Part shown: positions 48,275 to 59,928 of the stretch, piece after piece
Layout: the number at the start of each line of letters is the position of its first letter
How positions within the stretch are numbered: position 1 is the stretch's first letter
Assembly: GCF_000001735.4 (NCBI RefSeq)
Contig: NC_003075.7
Location: 17,981,001-18,045,000 of the forward strand
Length of the DNA stretch: 64,000 nucleotides
Reading direction: 5' to 3'
Source: Arabidopsis thaliana
Taxonomy: Eukaryota > Streptophyta > Magnoliopsida > Brassicales > Brassicaceae
Program-made: the position numbers and the translations under genes
The notes under the pieces: generated by a model
Database searches by the model: none
Seen by the model: only the letters and a program-made list of their open reading frames with translations
Told to the model about the DNA's origin: nothing

Positions 48275-50191
48275 ATGTCTGGAATAGTACATCATGATTG
48301 TCCTAACTCAGGAAATCCCTACCACGAGTGCCACGATCAGTGTTTCAAGAGAATAAGCTCCGGAGATGTCCCCAAGAAGGAGAAAAAACGGTTTGGTAAG
48401 AAGCTTCTCATTTTGTTTGCATTTCAAGATGACTGTACTTGTTATATAGATTAAAGAAACTGTGGAACTTTGTCTCTTTGTCTAAGGCTTTGGTAAACCA
48501 GCTTGTAGCAAGGAAACGCCTCTTACCAGTCCGGTTCGTGTTATTGCGGGAAACAGATCACCACTTCCGAGTTATTACGGAAAAAGAATGGATGAGTCAG
48601 ACGAGTCCCCCTCCTTCTCTTCCTCCGATGACTCTTTCAATGCAAACTTGCCCACACCACGTTCCACTTTACATGGGAACGAAACTGCCCCGGGAATCAA
48701 TTGGCTCCCCATGTCGCCTTCTTTCGCTGTGTATTGCAAGAAAGATTGTTTCTCATCAAGGGTGAGCATTTATTCTCGGTCAGTGTTATCTATATAAACT
48801 TTGTTAAGTGCACATCTTTTGGATGTTTATTTTGGCTCTTGTTTTCGATGTGAAGATCGATCACCGTGAAGGTGAAGCTCCAATTCTTGATGAAATGCCA
48901 TCTAAGACTCGGCTTAAGACACCTCTAAGTCCTGATACTAGGCCAAGGAAATCAGAACACAGGACAAGAAACCAAGGACCACGCTCAAAGACTCCAGAAC
49001 CTAGAGGAAGTTACCTTGAACCACCCAGGTCTAGGATCCCACAAACTCAGCCGGTACCACACAGATCCCTTGAAAGTGCTGGTCTCAAATCACCTCAGAA
49101 AGGTGAAACTCGGCCTCATATCCCCCAAACTCAGCCAACATCCTTCAACATCGGTGGTAACTATCATTACGCTGCTCAAGCATCCAAATATCATGCTAAT
49201 AAAGCGGATTCAGTGTACACTAAAGACAGAGACAAATGCGTTATACTTTATCCCGATATTCTTTTGTCCCCTCAAGAAAATCTGACATCAAGATCCATTA
49301 CGGTATTGGTCTGTCTCTCTGCTTTAGCATCTGTCATTTATCTTAATTAGTACCGCAGAAACATGAGTCTGATCAACAAGAATAACTTTCCACTCTTGGA
49401 TGGCTCTATTTATCAAGAAGAGTATTGCTCAAATAATCACAAGAAATTTTCCTTCATCTCTCCTGCAGATGCTTCCCCAAAAATCCCGTACACCACTAGA
49501 CAAACAATCGAAGGAGCCATTACAGCTGCCTGTCGAATGCCATAGCTTTACTCCATCTGAGATCGAATGCATGAAAGCGTTAAAGATTTACGAAACAGGA
49601 GAGGAAATGAAGTCAATGATTTCAGAGTCGTATGTCTCTGTAGGAAGCTACAAGGTCAGAGCGAGCGTCTCGTCCACTCTGCAGAAAATCCTGGACAAGC
49701 ATGGAGACATAGCGTCCGGTTCCAAACTTCAGTCACTGCGCACAAAATCTTACTCGCTTGAGACTCTAGCCGCGGTGGTTCTTGAACTCCAATCGACGCC
49801 CCTGAAGAAATTGAAGCAGGCACGCGTGTTGGAAATGCTATCGGTTGTTATAGACGCAGAGTCTGTTAAAATCAGAGCTGGTTGGCTCAGGGAGATCCTG
49901 AACGAGATTCTTGAAGCGGCCCACCACTATGATGGACACGAGACAACGGTGGTGGAGAAGGAAGGGCGTGAACGGGATATGCTGCTTGAAAGAGAAGAAA
50001 TGAAGAAGATACAGGAGGAGGTGAGATTGAAGGAGAAGGAGGCAAAGGACTTTCGTAAAGGAGTCATGGAAATGGCAGGGCGTTTGGGAGAACTGAAGAT
50101 GAAGCGAGCGCGTTTGGAGAAACGCTTGGCGTTTCTGAGCTCCAAGGTGGAAAAGTTTGAGGGGGAATCTTTGTTAGAGAACGTCTTTTGA
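48275..50191 (+). CDS. PEARLI4-family (phospholipase-like) protein, tandem paralogue
   Basis: 521 aa protein (AT4G38560-like), function unknown. Four exons: 48275-48395, 48487-48761, 48856-49302, 49469-50191. The N-terminal part is Cys/His-containing (CPNSGNPYHECHDQC), then Ser/Pro-rich and basic (RTRNQGPRSKTPEPRG; two copies of RIPQTQP/HIPQTQP). It lacks the repeated P-D-x-R-R exon module of its neighbour. The C-terminal PEARLI4 domain aligns with the upstream gene: SFTPSEIECMKALKIYETG, MISESYVSVGSYKVR, KHGDIASGSKLQSL and a terminal coiled coil (LEREEMKKIQEEVRLKEKEA). Adjacent, same orientation and same domain, so a tandem duplication with diverged N termini. Exon 3's donor (ACG|gtattg) is the only one keeping phase 0 into exon 4. 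Confidence 0.85.
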
Positions 50192-50419
50192 TCAACCTTA
50201 TGCTTTTGTTTTGGTTTTTCTAGCTAGCAGAGATGGGGTTTTATGGTTGCAATCAAAACATGATGTGCTAAAGAACTTAGAAGACATGAAATTTCTGAAA
50301 ATAGTGAATGGATTTAAAGACAAGAGTTTATCTACATACTAAACAAGATGGATCCGTATGTACAGTGTCGTACACAACATGAAACAAAAGAGTTAAACAC
50401 GATTCACGGGCACATAACG
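50192..50419. other. Convergent 3' spacer
   Basis: 228 bp between the second PEARLI4 gene and PIS2; 3' UTR sequence only. Confidence 0.35.
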
Positions 50420-52091
50420 TCAAGGCTTCTTATGCTGTTTCTCTATGTCATACAGGACACAAACATCTGCAGCCGTTTTCATCTGACACACGCGACCACA
50501 GAAAAAAAGACACAATAAGAACTAGAGATGCCTAGTCTATTAGAGGGATTGAATAGTTGTGAATCAGACTTACCTGAATCACATTGATGATCTGCTTGAT
50601 GGACCAACCAAATATGCTCAAAGCCAAGAGTAAAGAGAGCGGTGAAATCTGCATCAATGATTTCACTACCACCTGAGGTTTGAAAACAATTGGAACCATG
50701 AATAATGCAGTAGGAAAAGCTCAAGAGATTAAAGGGGAAAGAGAATAGAAGAGAAGCTCACGTTCATCAAGTTTTCGGTTTGGTTCGTTGCTATGAGAAG
50801 AAGGATTATATAAAGAACCTGTAGTCATTTGACTATTTGAGAAACTCTGTGTTTACAATATCTCCCAATAGAAATACATTGAAAAAAAGTTAAGTAGCTC
50901 AGATATCAATGATCCAATTACCTCGCAGGAAACACAGCAATAACCCATGAACATCCGGTTTCCATAATAGAGTCTAAAGAGCCAGCTCGTGCTATCTTTC
51001 ACATCCTTATGGCTGGTCTTCCCTGATAGGAAGGTACTGCGAATCAAGTATTAAATTCCTGGTTTGCTATGTACAAGAACAATACATCTAAGAAGTTGAA
51101 TGAAGATTTTATGTAGCAACAAAGAGTACCTGTACATTTGCAGCCAGTGACTAGCGATATCTAAAGCCAGCAATGACAGGAAAACCAAGCTAGGCCTGTT
51201 TGTAATTGTGAAAGTCCAAGACTACATGTTAAACAAAGATTACGTAGAAAACCAGATAAGTCCATGAAACGGAGATGTCAGTGTAAAGAAGTAGAGAACA
51301 CTGACACCTGTATATCTGGGAGAGAATCACGAGAAGACAGGCTGTGCTGACTCTGTAACCATGCGCAGACCCCAAAATATATGACAAAAATGTTAAATGA
51401 GATTAAAAGAATGAGCAAGTTGAAACTCGGGAATATGTAGCGGAAGATTCACCTATCTGTAACCATATCCAAAACAGCTCCAAATGTAGAGACTGAAAGG
51501 AAAAGAGTTGTGTGTTACGTTCAATCGTTTCTGATAATGTAGAACAAGAATAAACTGTGTATGGGACTAAAAATATTGATCAATGAGACAATGACATGAA
51601 ATGTCATATTTAATCAATGTCAGGATCATAGAGGAAGCATAAGTAATGAGTTAGTTGAAGCTAAGAAAAGAGATGGGGAGAATGAAAAGAGCACCTTGGT
51701 TAAATTTACGAGCGCACCATCCATCCACAGCATCACAACAAAAACTGGAAACAAGATTGGGTAAAGAGTGACTAACATATGAAAGAAGAAGCACCAAACA
51801 CACAAGATCAAAAAAGGAGAAGAACATGATGTTGGTACCACAAGGATAAAGTCACCTGAAAAAGTACAAGAGGGAGAAGAGTGTCTTGTTGGAGAAGCAC
51901 ACAGAGAAGGCAATGCAGTTCAAGAGAACTCTCATGTACCCTGCCAATTTTGCATGTAACAACACTAATCTCATATGGTTTAAAAAAAATGAAATTTTTA
52001 AAGACAGAAGAAAGGAAGTAGCAAAAAACCGACCAACGATATTGGGAATGTAGAGGTAGACTGACAACGTCGCCGGTCTCTGTTTAGCCAT
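50420..52091 (-). CDS. PIS2: Phosphatidylinositol synthase
   Basis: Integral membrane CDP-alcohol phosphatidyltransferase of 225 aa that makes phosphatidylinositol from CDP-diacylglycerol and myo-inositol, chiefly at the ER. Ten exons on the minus strand: 52034-52091, 51856-51940, 51695-51744, 51453-51492, 51308-51352, 51130-51195, 50922-51036, 50762-50818, 50574-50672, 50420-50482. The family signature DGxxARx8Gx3Dx3D is complete across the exon 3/4 junction (CDAVDGWCARKFNQ + VSTFGAVLDMVTDR). Several hydrophobic helices flank it (SLVFLSLLALDIA, VLYIILLLIA, SLLLALSIFGW). The C-terminal HKKP fits the K(x)KxP/K-rich tails that retain ER membrane proteins (inference). The locus (AT4G38570) and length match PIS2. 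Confidence 0.94.
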
Positions 52092-53595
52092 AACAGAGAG
52101 AGAGAGACTTCAGTTTGGGCAATCTGTTCCCCAACGAAGAAAACAAGGATCTCGCCAATGAAGGGATACCTACACGAGATTAGAAAGAAAAAAGGAACAA
52201 ACTTTGTGGGAAAATGCGTACGGACAGAGGAACCCCAAATCCGGTAAATACGTGAACACACACACACAAACAAAGTAGGTCAATCGATTTTCAGACGCAA
52301 CTGGAAATATCAAATCTCAAAGTAAGTATGGGGAAATTAAATATTTCTCACCTGCCTAAGAGAAATTGGGAACGAAGGGATCCGCAGGATGAGCCTGCAG
52401 ACTTTGTTGGAAGCTCTCACAAGAATCAGATTCGCCTCTCTCTCAAGCAAAAACGTTTTTTCGTTTAATATTCTCAAATTCAATTTGTGAAATACAGTAC
52501 TAACATTTGTTAAATTATTTGTAAAACTTTTCTCGGTTTCGCCGCTTCAACACTGAAAATTTGCATATTTTATTTGCAAACAATACATACACGCATATAT
52601 CGTTAATTTTCTTCTTCTTCCACGCACACTTTATTTACTGCTGAATTCGGATTGTGTCATTAGTCATTACTCACTCATTACTAATTTCCACAAACCTTTG
52701 TATCTTCATCGCTTAAGACTATAATTGATGATGGGATTTTCGGATATATGAACTTGAATCCCATGGGGGTCCAGATATCCAGATGGTTCTACTTGCAAGT
52801 CTTGCAAATCTAAATGGAATTAAAACTCGGTTGATTTTTGTCAAAAAATCGCCAAAAATATAAAATGGTAAGTAAGTGGGCCTCAGAAAAATCCATTAGA
52901 AAGCCTAGACCAAATTTTGGAGTGGGCTTCATAAAATAAACAAATCTGGTCATCAAGGTCGGTACGTCGGTGTGACTTTGCGAGTCATCATCGATTATCC
53001 AAAAACAATAACTCCTCTCTTTACTTTCTTCCCATGCACCAAGAATATATTTTTTTTATTATTATTTATTAAACAAAAAAAAAAGTAAAGCAGCAGAAAA
53101 TCTAACGCACGACTCTTGTCCCAAGATCAGTCTCAGTCATCATCAAAACAGAAAATTTTATTATCCATTGTAATTTTATTTTTTTCTTACAAATTACAAC
53201 TCTTTTTTTTTTCATTCATGGAATTGGAATGAAGAAATGTTTTAAGCCAATCCAAAAAAGAAACCGAAAAAAAAAAACTAGAAATTAGGAAACCGTTAGC
53301 AAGAAGAGAAGAATCGAGACGGCGACTAGGAAACTGCTGGGACCAGAAAAGAAAGGTGACCCATCCATCATTCACTTAATTAGATACATACTGTATTACT
53401 TATTACAATAATGCCTATATATATTCTCCCAATTCATCATTTACTTCTTTACACCTCCACTTTCCCTTTTGCCCCTCTTTTTTACAGATTTCACTCTCTG
53501 CTCTACTACTCTCTCCTCCTCCTCCTCCTAAAGAAAGTTCTTAACTCTCCTGGGTTCTTCAGGTTTTTCCTTTTCTGGAATAAAAAGAAGAAGAA
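52092..53595. promoter_or_regulatory. Divergent spacer between PIS2 and HIPP26
   Basis: 1.5 kb. On the PIS2 side a probable leader intron spans 52170-52351 (minus strand GGCAG|gtgaga ... cgtgtag|gtatcc). Site II-like TGGGCC (52877-52882) and TGGGCT (52923-52928) lie mid-spacer. The HIPP26 side ends in a CT-rich leader (about 53495-53530, ctcctcctcctcct). No gene seen. Confidence 0.45.
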
Positions 53596-54693
53596 ATGGG
53601 TGTTCTTGATCATGTCTCTGAAATGTTTGACTGCTCTCATGGTCACAAGATTAAAAAGCGCAAACAGTTGCAGGTACTTTCCCTCTTCCTTTTCTTATCT
53701 TAGCAGATTCAGCTGATAACTTAGATCTTGGTTTGCAAAAAAACAAACATAATAATTCGTTGAAAAGTTATGATGAATGAGTCTAGTAGAAACTAGCTTC
53801 GATGGTTACTAGGAAAGTTTGAGTGTTACTTAGTAGATCTCGTATATTATAGTTCCATAAATAGACTGCCATTAGCAAGTTTATTATTGTGGTTTTGGCT
53901 GGCTAATTTGTGTTACCTTTCTTACTTCAGATCTTTTTTAATATCTCTGTGTTTTTTTATCTGAAGAAGTATATCCAAATTGTTACATGATATAAGTGGG
54001 ATTTTATTTGAAGCAGTTTTTGTTTTGAGTTAATGTTCCTTCCTAACGCCGACCGAATAGATTCTTTTAATCTGAAATATAAGTTGATACAGCCATCTGT
54101 TAGATTTTACACCGGGATTTGTATTCTTCTCGCTGTCAGGAATACTATATAAAATCATTAATTTCCGGGGAAACCAACCACGTTAATTTTTCTCACTAGT
54201 CATGATGATATGGTTAAAGTCTTTCAATTGTGGACATTTACTATTCTTCTTAGATATTTTTAAAGTAGGCTAATTTTGTCGTTTTGTGTCGACTGCTTGA
54301 TGAGGATAGACGGTGGAGATTAAAGTGAAAATGGACTGCGAAGGTTGCGAGCGGAAAGTGCGGCGTTCTGTCGAAGGCATGAAGGGTGTGTCTTCTGTGA
54401 CGTTGGAGCCCAAAGCCCATAAAGTCACTGTAGTCGGCTACGTCGATCCCAACAAGGTGGTGGCTCGAATGTCTCACAGGACCGGCAAGAAAGTCGAGCT
54501 CTGGCCATATGTGCCCTACGACGTGGTCGCTCATCCTTACGCTGCCGGTGTCTACGACAAGAAGGCACCCTCCGGTTATGTCCGAAGAGTCGACGACCCC
54601 GGAGTGTCGCAGCTGGCTCGTGCTAGCTCCACCGAGGTCCGCTACACCACTGCATTTAGCGACGAGAACCCGGCGGCTTGTGTGGTCATGTGA
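53596..54693 (+). CDS. HIPP26: Heavy-metal-associated isoprenylated plant protein
   Basis: Small farnesylated metallochaperone-like protein of 153 aa; HIPP26 (also FP6) binds metals and interacts with stress transcription factors. Two exons, 53596-53673 and 54310-54693, separated by a 636 bp intron that joins LKKRKQLQ-type basic sequence (KIKKRKQLQ) to TVEIKVKMDC. The HMA domain carries the metal-binding MDCEGCERKV (CxxC, residues 36-39). The C terminus is a CaaX prenylation box, CVVM (150-153). The N terminus MGVLDHVSEMFDCSHGH and basic cluster fit reported nuclear or membrane localisation. Identity with AT4G38580 by length and locus order. Confidence 0.95.
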
Positions 54694-55091
54694 TGTCATA
54701 TGGACTACTACTGTTTCAATTTGTTATGGCTTAATTTAATGTCTTGTTTTGTACATTAATACCATAACGGTAGGTTTCTTGTTTTGGTTTTAGTTCCTTG
54801 GTCTGTATTCCTTACACTTTATGATTGCAATATGTGTTTTTCCCTTTCTTCCAAAGACTTTTAATGTTAATAAATATTTCTACCCAAAATTAAATTATTT
54901 TCATTTATGGTTTGTAATTGTGAAGAAAGCTTCAAATGCGGATCAAGTTGTAGTTAAGAAAACCATTAAATTAAAATAGAGAGAGTAGTTGAAACAAGGG
55001 TTCCGAGCTTCCCTCTTTAACCTAGGACATCCTTAAAACAAGGGAACAATATAATACAAGTTGTAACATTTATGTATCAAAGTGTTTATCG
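54694..55091. other. Spacer between HIPP26 and BGAL14
   Basis: 398 bp of HIPP26 3' UTR and BGAL14 upstream DNA; AT-rich, no motif of note. Confidence 0.35.
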
Positions 55092-58000
55092 ATGAGCAAA
55101 TCAAGTAGAATTAGGATGAAGTCGAGAACACGATACTTGATAGCGATTCTACTTGTAATTTCGCTCTGTTCCAAGGCAAGCAGCCATGATGATGAGAAAA
55201 AGAAGAAAGGAGTAACATACGACGGTTCTGAGCGGAACTTCATTGATCATAAATGGAAAAAGAGAGCTTCTTTTCTCTGGTTCTGTTCATTACCCTCGAA
55301 GCACACCTCACGTAAGCACGTCTACTCTGTTTTTATTATTACCCAATCAAAAAGATGATTTCACTTCATGGATCGGATTCTGGTTTTGTTGCAGATGTGG
55401 CCCAGTATCATTGACAAAGCTAGAATTGGGGGACTTAACACCATCCAAACTTATGTTTTCTGGAATGTCCATGAGCCTGAACAAGGCAAGGTATCATCGA
55501 CTTCAATTCTCTCTTAAGATCATTCCTTCTTTTTTCTTTTTGGGTGATTTGATCATTTGCCTTAAAATGGTTCAGTATGATTTCAAGGGGAGATTTGACT
55601 TGGTGAAATTCATCAAACTAATCCACGAGAAAGGTCTCTATGTCACTCTCAGACTCGGACCCTTTATCCAAGCCGAATGGAACCACGGGTACGAAATATT
55701 CAAACCATAAAAATTCATTTATAAGAGATGCTAACCTAATTCATATTTCAGAGGGTTGCCGTACTGGCTACGCGAGGTCCCAGATGTTTACTTCCGTACA
55801 AATAATGAACCTTTTAAGGAACATACAGAGAGATATGTGAGGAAAATACTTGGGATGATGAAGGAAGAGAAGCTGTTCGCTTCACAAGGAGGTCCCATCA
55901 TCTTGGGACAGGTACACATATACTACACATTCATCATCCATCTTGTGAAAGCAGAAACATTGAAATCTCTAAGATTACATAAATAAATGGCAGATAGAGA
56001 ATGAGTACAACGCGGTTCAGCTAGCCTACAAGGAGAATGGAGAGAAGTATATAAAATGGGCAGCAAATTTGGTGGAGTCAATGAATCTGGGAATCCCCTG
56101 GGTTATGTGCAAACAAAACGATGCTCCTGGCAATCTGATTAATGCTTGTAATGGAAGGCATTGCGGAGATACTTTCCCAGGACCAAACAGACACGATAAG
56201 CCCTCCTTATGGACCGAGAATTGGACTACTCAGTACGCTCCACACATCAAACTCTCATGATCAACACAAACTACAATCTTACGTTGGTTTCTTTTGTTCT
56301 TAGGTTTCGAGTTTTTGGGGATCCTCCAACACAGAGAACAGTCGAAGATATTGCATTCTCAGTCGCTAGATACTTCTCTAAGAACGGATCCCATGTCAAC
56401 TACTACATGGTACTTTTAAATCATGTTTTTTATATGCGTCATGTTTACATAGATTGAGCTTTGTTTCTGTACAGTACCATGGCGGAACAAACTTCGGACG
56501 CACGTCTGCTCATTTCGTTACCACTCGTTACTATGACGATGCGCCACTTGACGAATTTGGTACATCCAGAACCCAAAAGTTAAGCCATACCAGCTTTGGG
56601 TCGTAATCACAAGTTGACGGTTATTTTATAGGTTTGGAGAAAGCTCCAAAATACGGTCACCTAAAACATGTGCACAGAGCACTTAGATTGTGCAAGAAGG
56701 CACTTTTTTGGGGTCAACTTCGCGCCCAGACACTTGGTCCCGATACCGAGGTAACCTAAACCAAAAATTATGTTATCCGGTTTTTGTAAACCGGAGCTTA
56801 ACGATTCAATACTGGTTTTGCAGGTTAGGTACTACGAGCAGCCAGGGACAAAAGTGTGTGCGGCTTTCTTATCGAACAATAACACAAGAGATACTAATAC
56901 GATTAAATTCAAAGGTCAAGATTACGTTTTACCGTCTCGTTCTATCAGCATCTTACCGGATTGTAAAACAGTCGTTTACAATACTGCACAGGTGAGTAGA
57001 AATAACCGGTTCGATTTGGTTTAAAGAAAACCATAATGTTTGATTTATCCGCATTGTTCTGAAACAGATTGTAGCCCAACACAGTTGGAGAGATTTTGTC
57101 AAGTCAGAGAAGACAAGCAAAGGTCTCAAATTTGAGATGTTTAGTGAAAATATTCCTTCCTTACTTGACGGTGATTCTTTGATTCCGGGGGAGCTTTATT
57201 ACTTAACTAAAGACAAAACAGATTATGCTTGGTATACCACAAGGTATAACTTCCTTCGCAAGCAACATTTTGTTTTTGGTCTTTTAAGCTTTATAGAGAA
57301 ACTTTGTAAGTTGATTCCATTGCTAACAGCGTAAAGATTGACGAAGATGACTTTCCAGACCAAAAAGGTCTGAAGACTATACTGAGAGTAGCGAGTCTTG
57401 GTCACGCACTGATCGTTTACGTTAACGGAGAGTACGCAGGTACTTTAACACTAAAATTAAGGGGATATAAGACACATAGAGGTTTTTAACTTTTTGTTTG
57501 CTAATTTTTTGGTAGGGAAAGCACATGGACGCCATGAAATGAAGAGTTTCGAGTTTGCAAAACCAGTGAACTTTAAAACCGGAGATAATCGCATTTCAAT
57601 TTTGGGTGTACTAACCGGATTACCAGTGAGTTAAACAATCAAGATCGAGATTATATCTGTCACACCAAACAGAGTAAAAATTTTAGTTATAATGTTTCAG
57701 GACAGTGGATCATACATGGAACACAGGTTTGCTGGTCCACGTGCTATTTCAATCATCGGTTTAAAGTCAGGAACGCGAGATTTGACCGAGAACAATGAAT
57801 GGGGACACTTGGTATATATATGCATGCGACCAATATAATAGACCATTTTTCTATCTTGGTTTGGGATATAATGAAGTTTAATCCGGTTAATGCAGGCCGG
57901 TTTGGAAGGTGAAAAGAAAGAGGTGTACACAGAGGAAGGATCTAAGAAGGTGAAATGGGAGAAAGATGGTAAACGTAAGCCTCTTACGTGGTACAAGGTA

Positions 58001-58990
58001 AACACATAACTCAATAAAACGTTTCTTAATATATAAGATGTTTACGCATTTGTCTTAATCAATGGATTCACAGACCTACTTTGAGACACCAGAGGGAGTG
58101 AACGCGGTCGCGATTAGGATGAAAGCAATGGGGAAGGGATTGATTTGGGTTAATGGAATTGGCGTAGGGAGATATTGGATGTCTTTCCTTTCTCCACTGG
58201 GAGAGCCAACTCAAACGGAGTAGGTTTCTATAGATATGACTTGCGGGACAAGAAACTGATTAGAGACTAAACCCCTATATATATGGTGGACAGGTACCAT
58301 ATACCGAGATCTTTCATGAAGGGGGAGAAGAAGAAGAACATGCTGGTGATTCTCGAGGAAGAACCAGGGGTGAAGTTAGAGTCTATTGATTTCGTGTTGG
58401 TGAATAGAGACACAATCTGTAGTAATGTCGGGGAGGATTACCCAGTATCGGTGAAATCGTGGAAGAGAGAAGGGCCAAAGATAGTTTCGAGAAGCAAAGA
58501 TATGAGGCTAAAGGCAGTGATGAGGTGTCCACCGGAGAAACAAATGGTGGAAGTACAATTTGCAAGCTTCGGAGATCCGACAGGAACTTGTGGTAACTTC
58601 ACAATGGGGAAGTGCTCTGCATCTAAGTCAAAGGAGGTGGTCGAGAAGGTAATGTGTGATGATTGAAGCATCTTAGTTATTGAGTCATTTTTATATATAT
58701 AGTTGATAGCTTTGTGTTAATTTATGGAACAGGAGTGTTTGGGTAGGAATTATTGTTCCATAGTAGTAGCGAGGGAGACTTTTGGGGACAAAGGGTGTCC
58801 GGAGATAGTGAAGACATTGGCAGTGCAAGTCAAGTGTGAGAAGAAAGAAGGAAAACAAGATGAGAAGAAGAAGAAAGAAGATAAAGACGAAGAGGAAGAG
58901 GACGATGAAGATGATGATGAAGAAGAAGAAGAAGAAGACAAAGAGAACAAAGATACAAAGGATATGGAGAACAAAAATCAAGATATGTAA
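55092..58990 (+). CDS. BGAL14: Beta-galactosidase (GH35) with exon 1 frameshift
   Basis: Glycoside hydrolase family 35, secreted. Seventeen exons: 55092-55311, 55395-55490, 55576-55688, 55752-55911, 55994-56232, 56304-56409, 56475-56559, 56632-56750, 56824-56991, 57068-57243, 57330-57439, 57516-57625, 57701-57811, 57896-57997, 58074-58219, 58294-58648, 58733-58990. A signal-anchor-like stretch ([12 protein letters not shown]) is near the N terminus. Catalytic motifs GQIENEY (acid/base Glu) and LWTENWT (nucleophile Glu) and GGTNFGRTS are intact. A C-terminal Gal_Lectin domain (RCPPEKQ ... LAVQVKC) is followed by a ~57-residue Lys/Glu/Asp tail. In exon 1 the frame breaks after TYDG: about ten extra bases within 55223-55235 precede the expected [12 protein letters not shown]. 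Without them the spliced CDS is 2664 nt, 887 aa. As it stands, translation from 55092 would stop at 55356-55358 within intron 1, or early in exon 2 if spliced. Either a null allele, a sequence error, or a different start. Confidence 0.85.
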
Positions 58991-59254
58991 ACAAGACTAC
59001 TTCTCATTATTTTGAGTCTTGGAGTTTTTAAACTCTTTTTTGTTATTAGAAAAAAACAAATATTTAATTAGTAATTTATAGCATGTGGTTTTTGTTATCT
59101 TTTGTTCAATTAATTATAGCTTAATATAAACCACTAATTATGTAATTTGTTTTGCTAAATTCCTTTTACAGTTAGGATTCCTTGTTTTGCTTTAAGCTCA
59201 AGGATTGTGAGTTAGGGTTTCGTTTAATCTCGTAAGCAAATCAACGAATAGAAG
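58991..59254. other. Spacer between BGAL14 and the STA1-like fragment
   Basis: 264 bp, AT-rich; contains BGAL14 3' UTR and possibly remnant promoter of the fragment. Confidence 0.35.
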
Positions 59255-59928
59255 ATGGTGTTTCTCTCGATTCCCAACGTGAAGACCATGTCGATTAATG
59301 TGAACCCTAGTGCAACTACCATCTCTGCCTTCGAATCGAACAATTGGTCCATCAACGCACGCATCTTCCCCAACCTCTCCTTTGTTACTCGCTCTGTCTC
59401 CGAAACCCTAGTCTTGATTCCGATTCTGCCCTGGTGTCGGATCTAGGTTTTGGCCCTTTCTCTACGGTAGTTGTTAATGTCCCTCTAATCGGTGGAGCGG
59501 CTCCGCCTCAGCCCCGCTTCAATTTAATGCCTCCGTCAAACTATGTCGCTGGTTTGGGTCGTGGGGCTGCAGGGTTTACTACCCGCTCCGATATTGGTCC
59601 TGCTCGTGCTAATGGCGATGGAAACGCTGACGTGAATCACAAGTTTGATGATTTTGAAGGGCATGATGCCGGATTGTTCGCTAATGCCGAGAGTGATGAC
59701 CAAGACAAAGAGGCTGATGCTATTTGGGACGCAATTGATAGGAGGATGGATTCGAGGAGGAAAGACAGAAGAGAAGCGAAGCTCAAGCAAGAAATCGAGA
59801 ATTACAGAGCCTCCAACCCTAAAGTTTCTGGGCAGTTTGTGGATTTGACGAGAAAGTTGCATACTTTGTCTGAGGATGAATGGGATAGTATTCCAGAGAT
59901 TGGGAATTACTCGCATAGATTGTATTAG
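59255..59928 (+). pseudogene. Truncated, frameshifted PRP6/STA1-type splicing factor fragment
   Basis: Corresponds to the N-terminal ~220 residues of plant PRP6-like U5 snRNP protein (STABILIZED1 family). The start MVFLSIPNVKTMSINVNP is the STA1-type N terminus. Later come PPSNYVAGLGRGAAGFTTRSD (PRP1_N domain), FEGHDAGLFANAE, KEADAIWDAIDRRMDSRRKD and LSEDEWDSIPEIGNYS. The first frame runs to SAFE and then shifts: TCGAA is tandemly duplicated at 59331-59340, and the expected continuation QLVHQRTHLPQ is in another frame. It ends in a stop right after NYSHRLY, where family members continue for about 800 more residues of HAT/TPR repeats. Intronless over this length. A product initiated from a later codon in the second frame (for example inside 59527-59928) is conceivable but not supported. 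Confidence 0.85.

Noticed and set aside
58691..58981. Hydrophobic and poly-Ser minus-strand frames over the BGAL14 tail
   Set aside because: Both are antisense reads of the GAA/GAT repeat coding the acidic tail.
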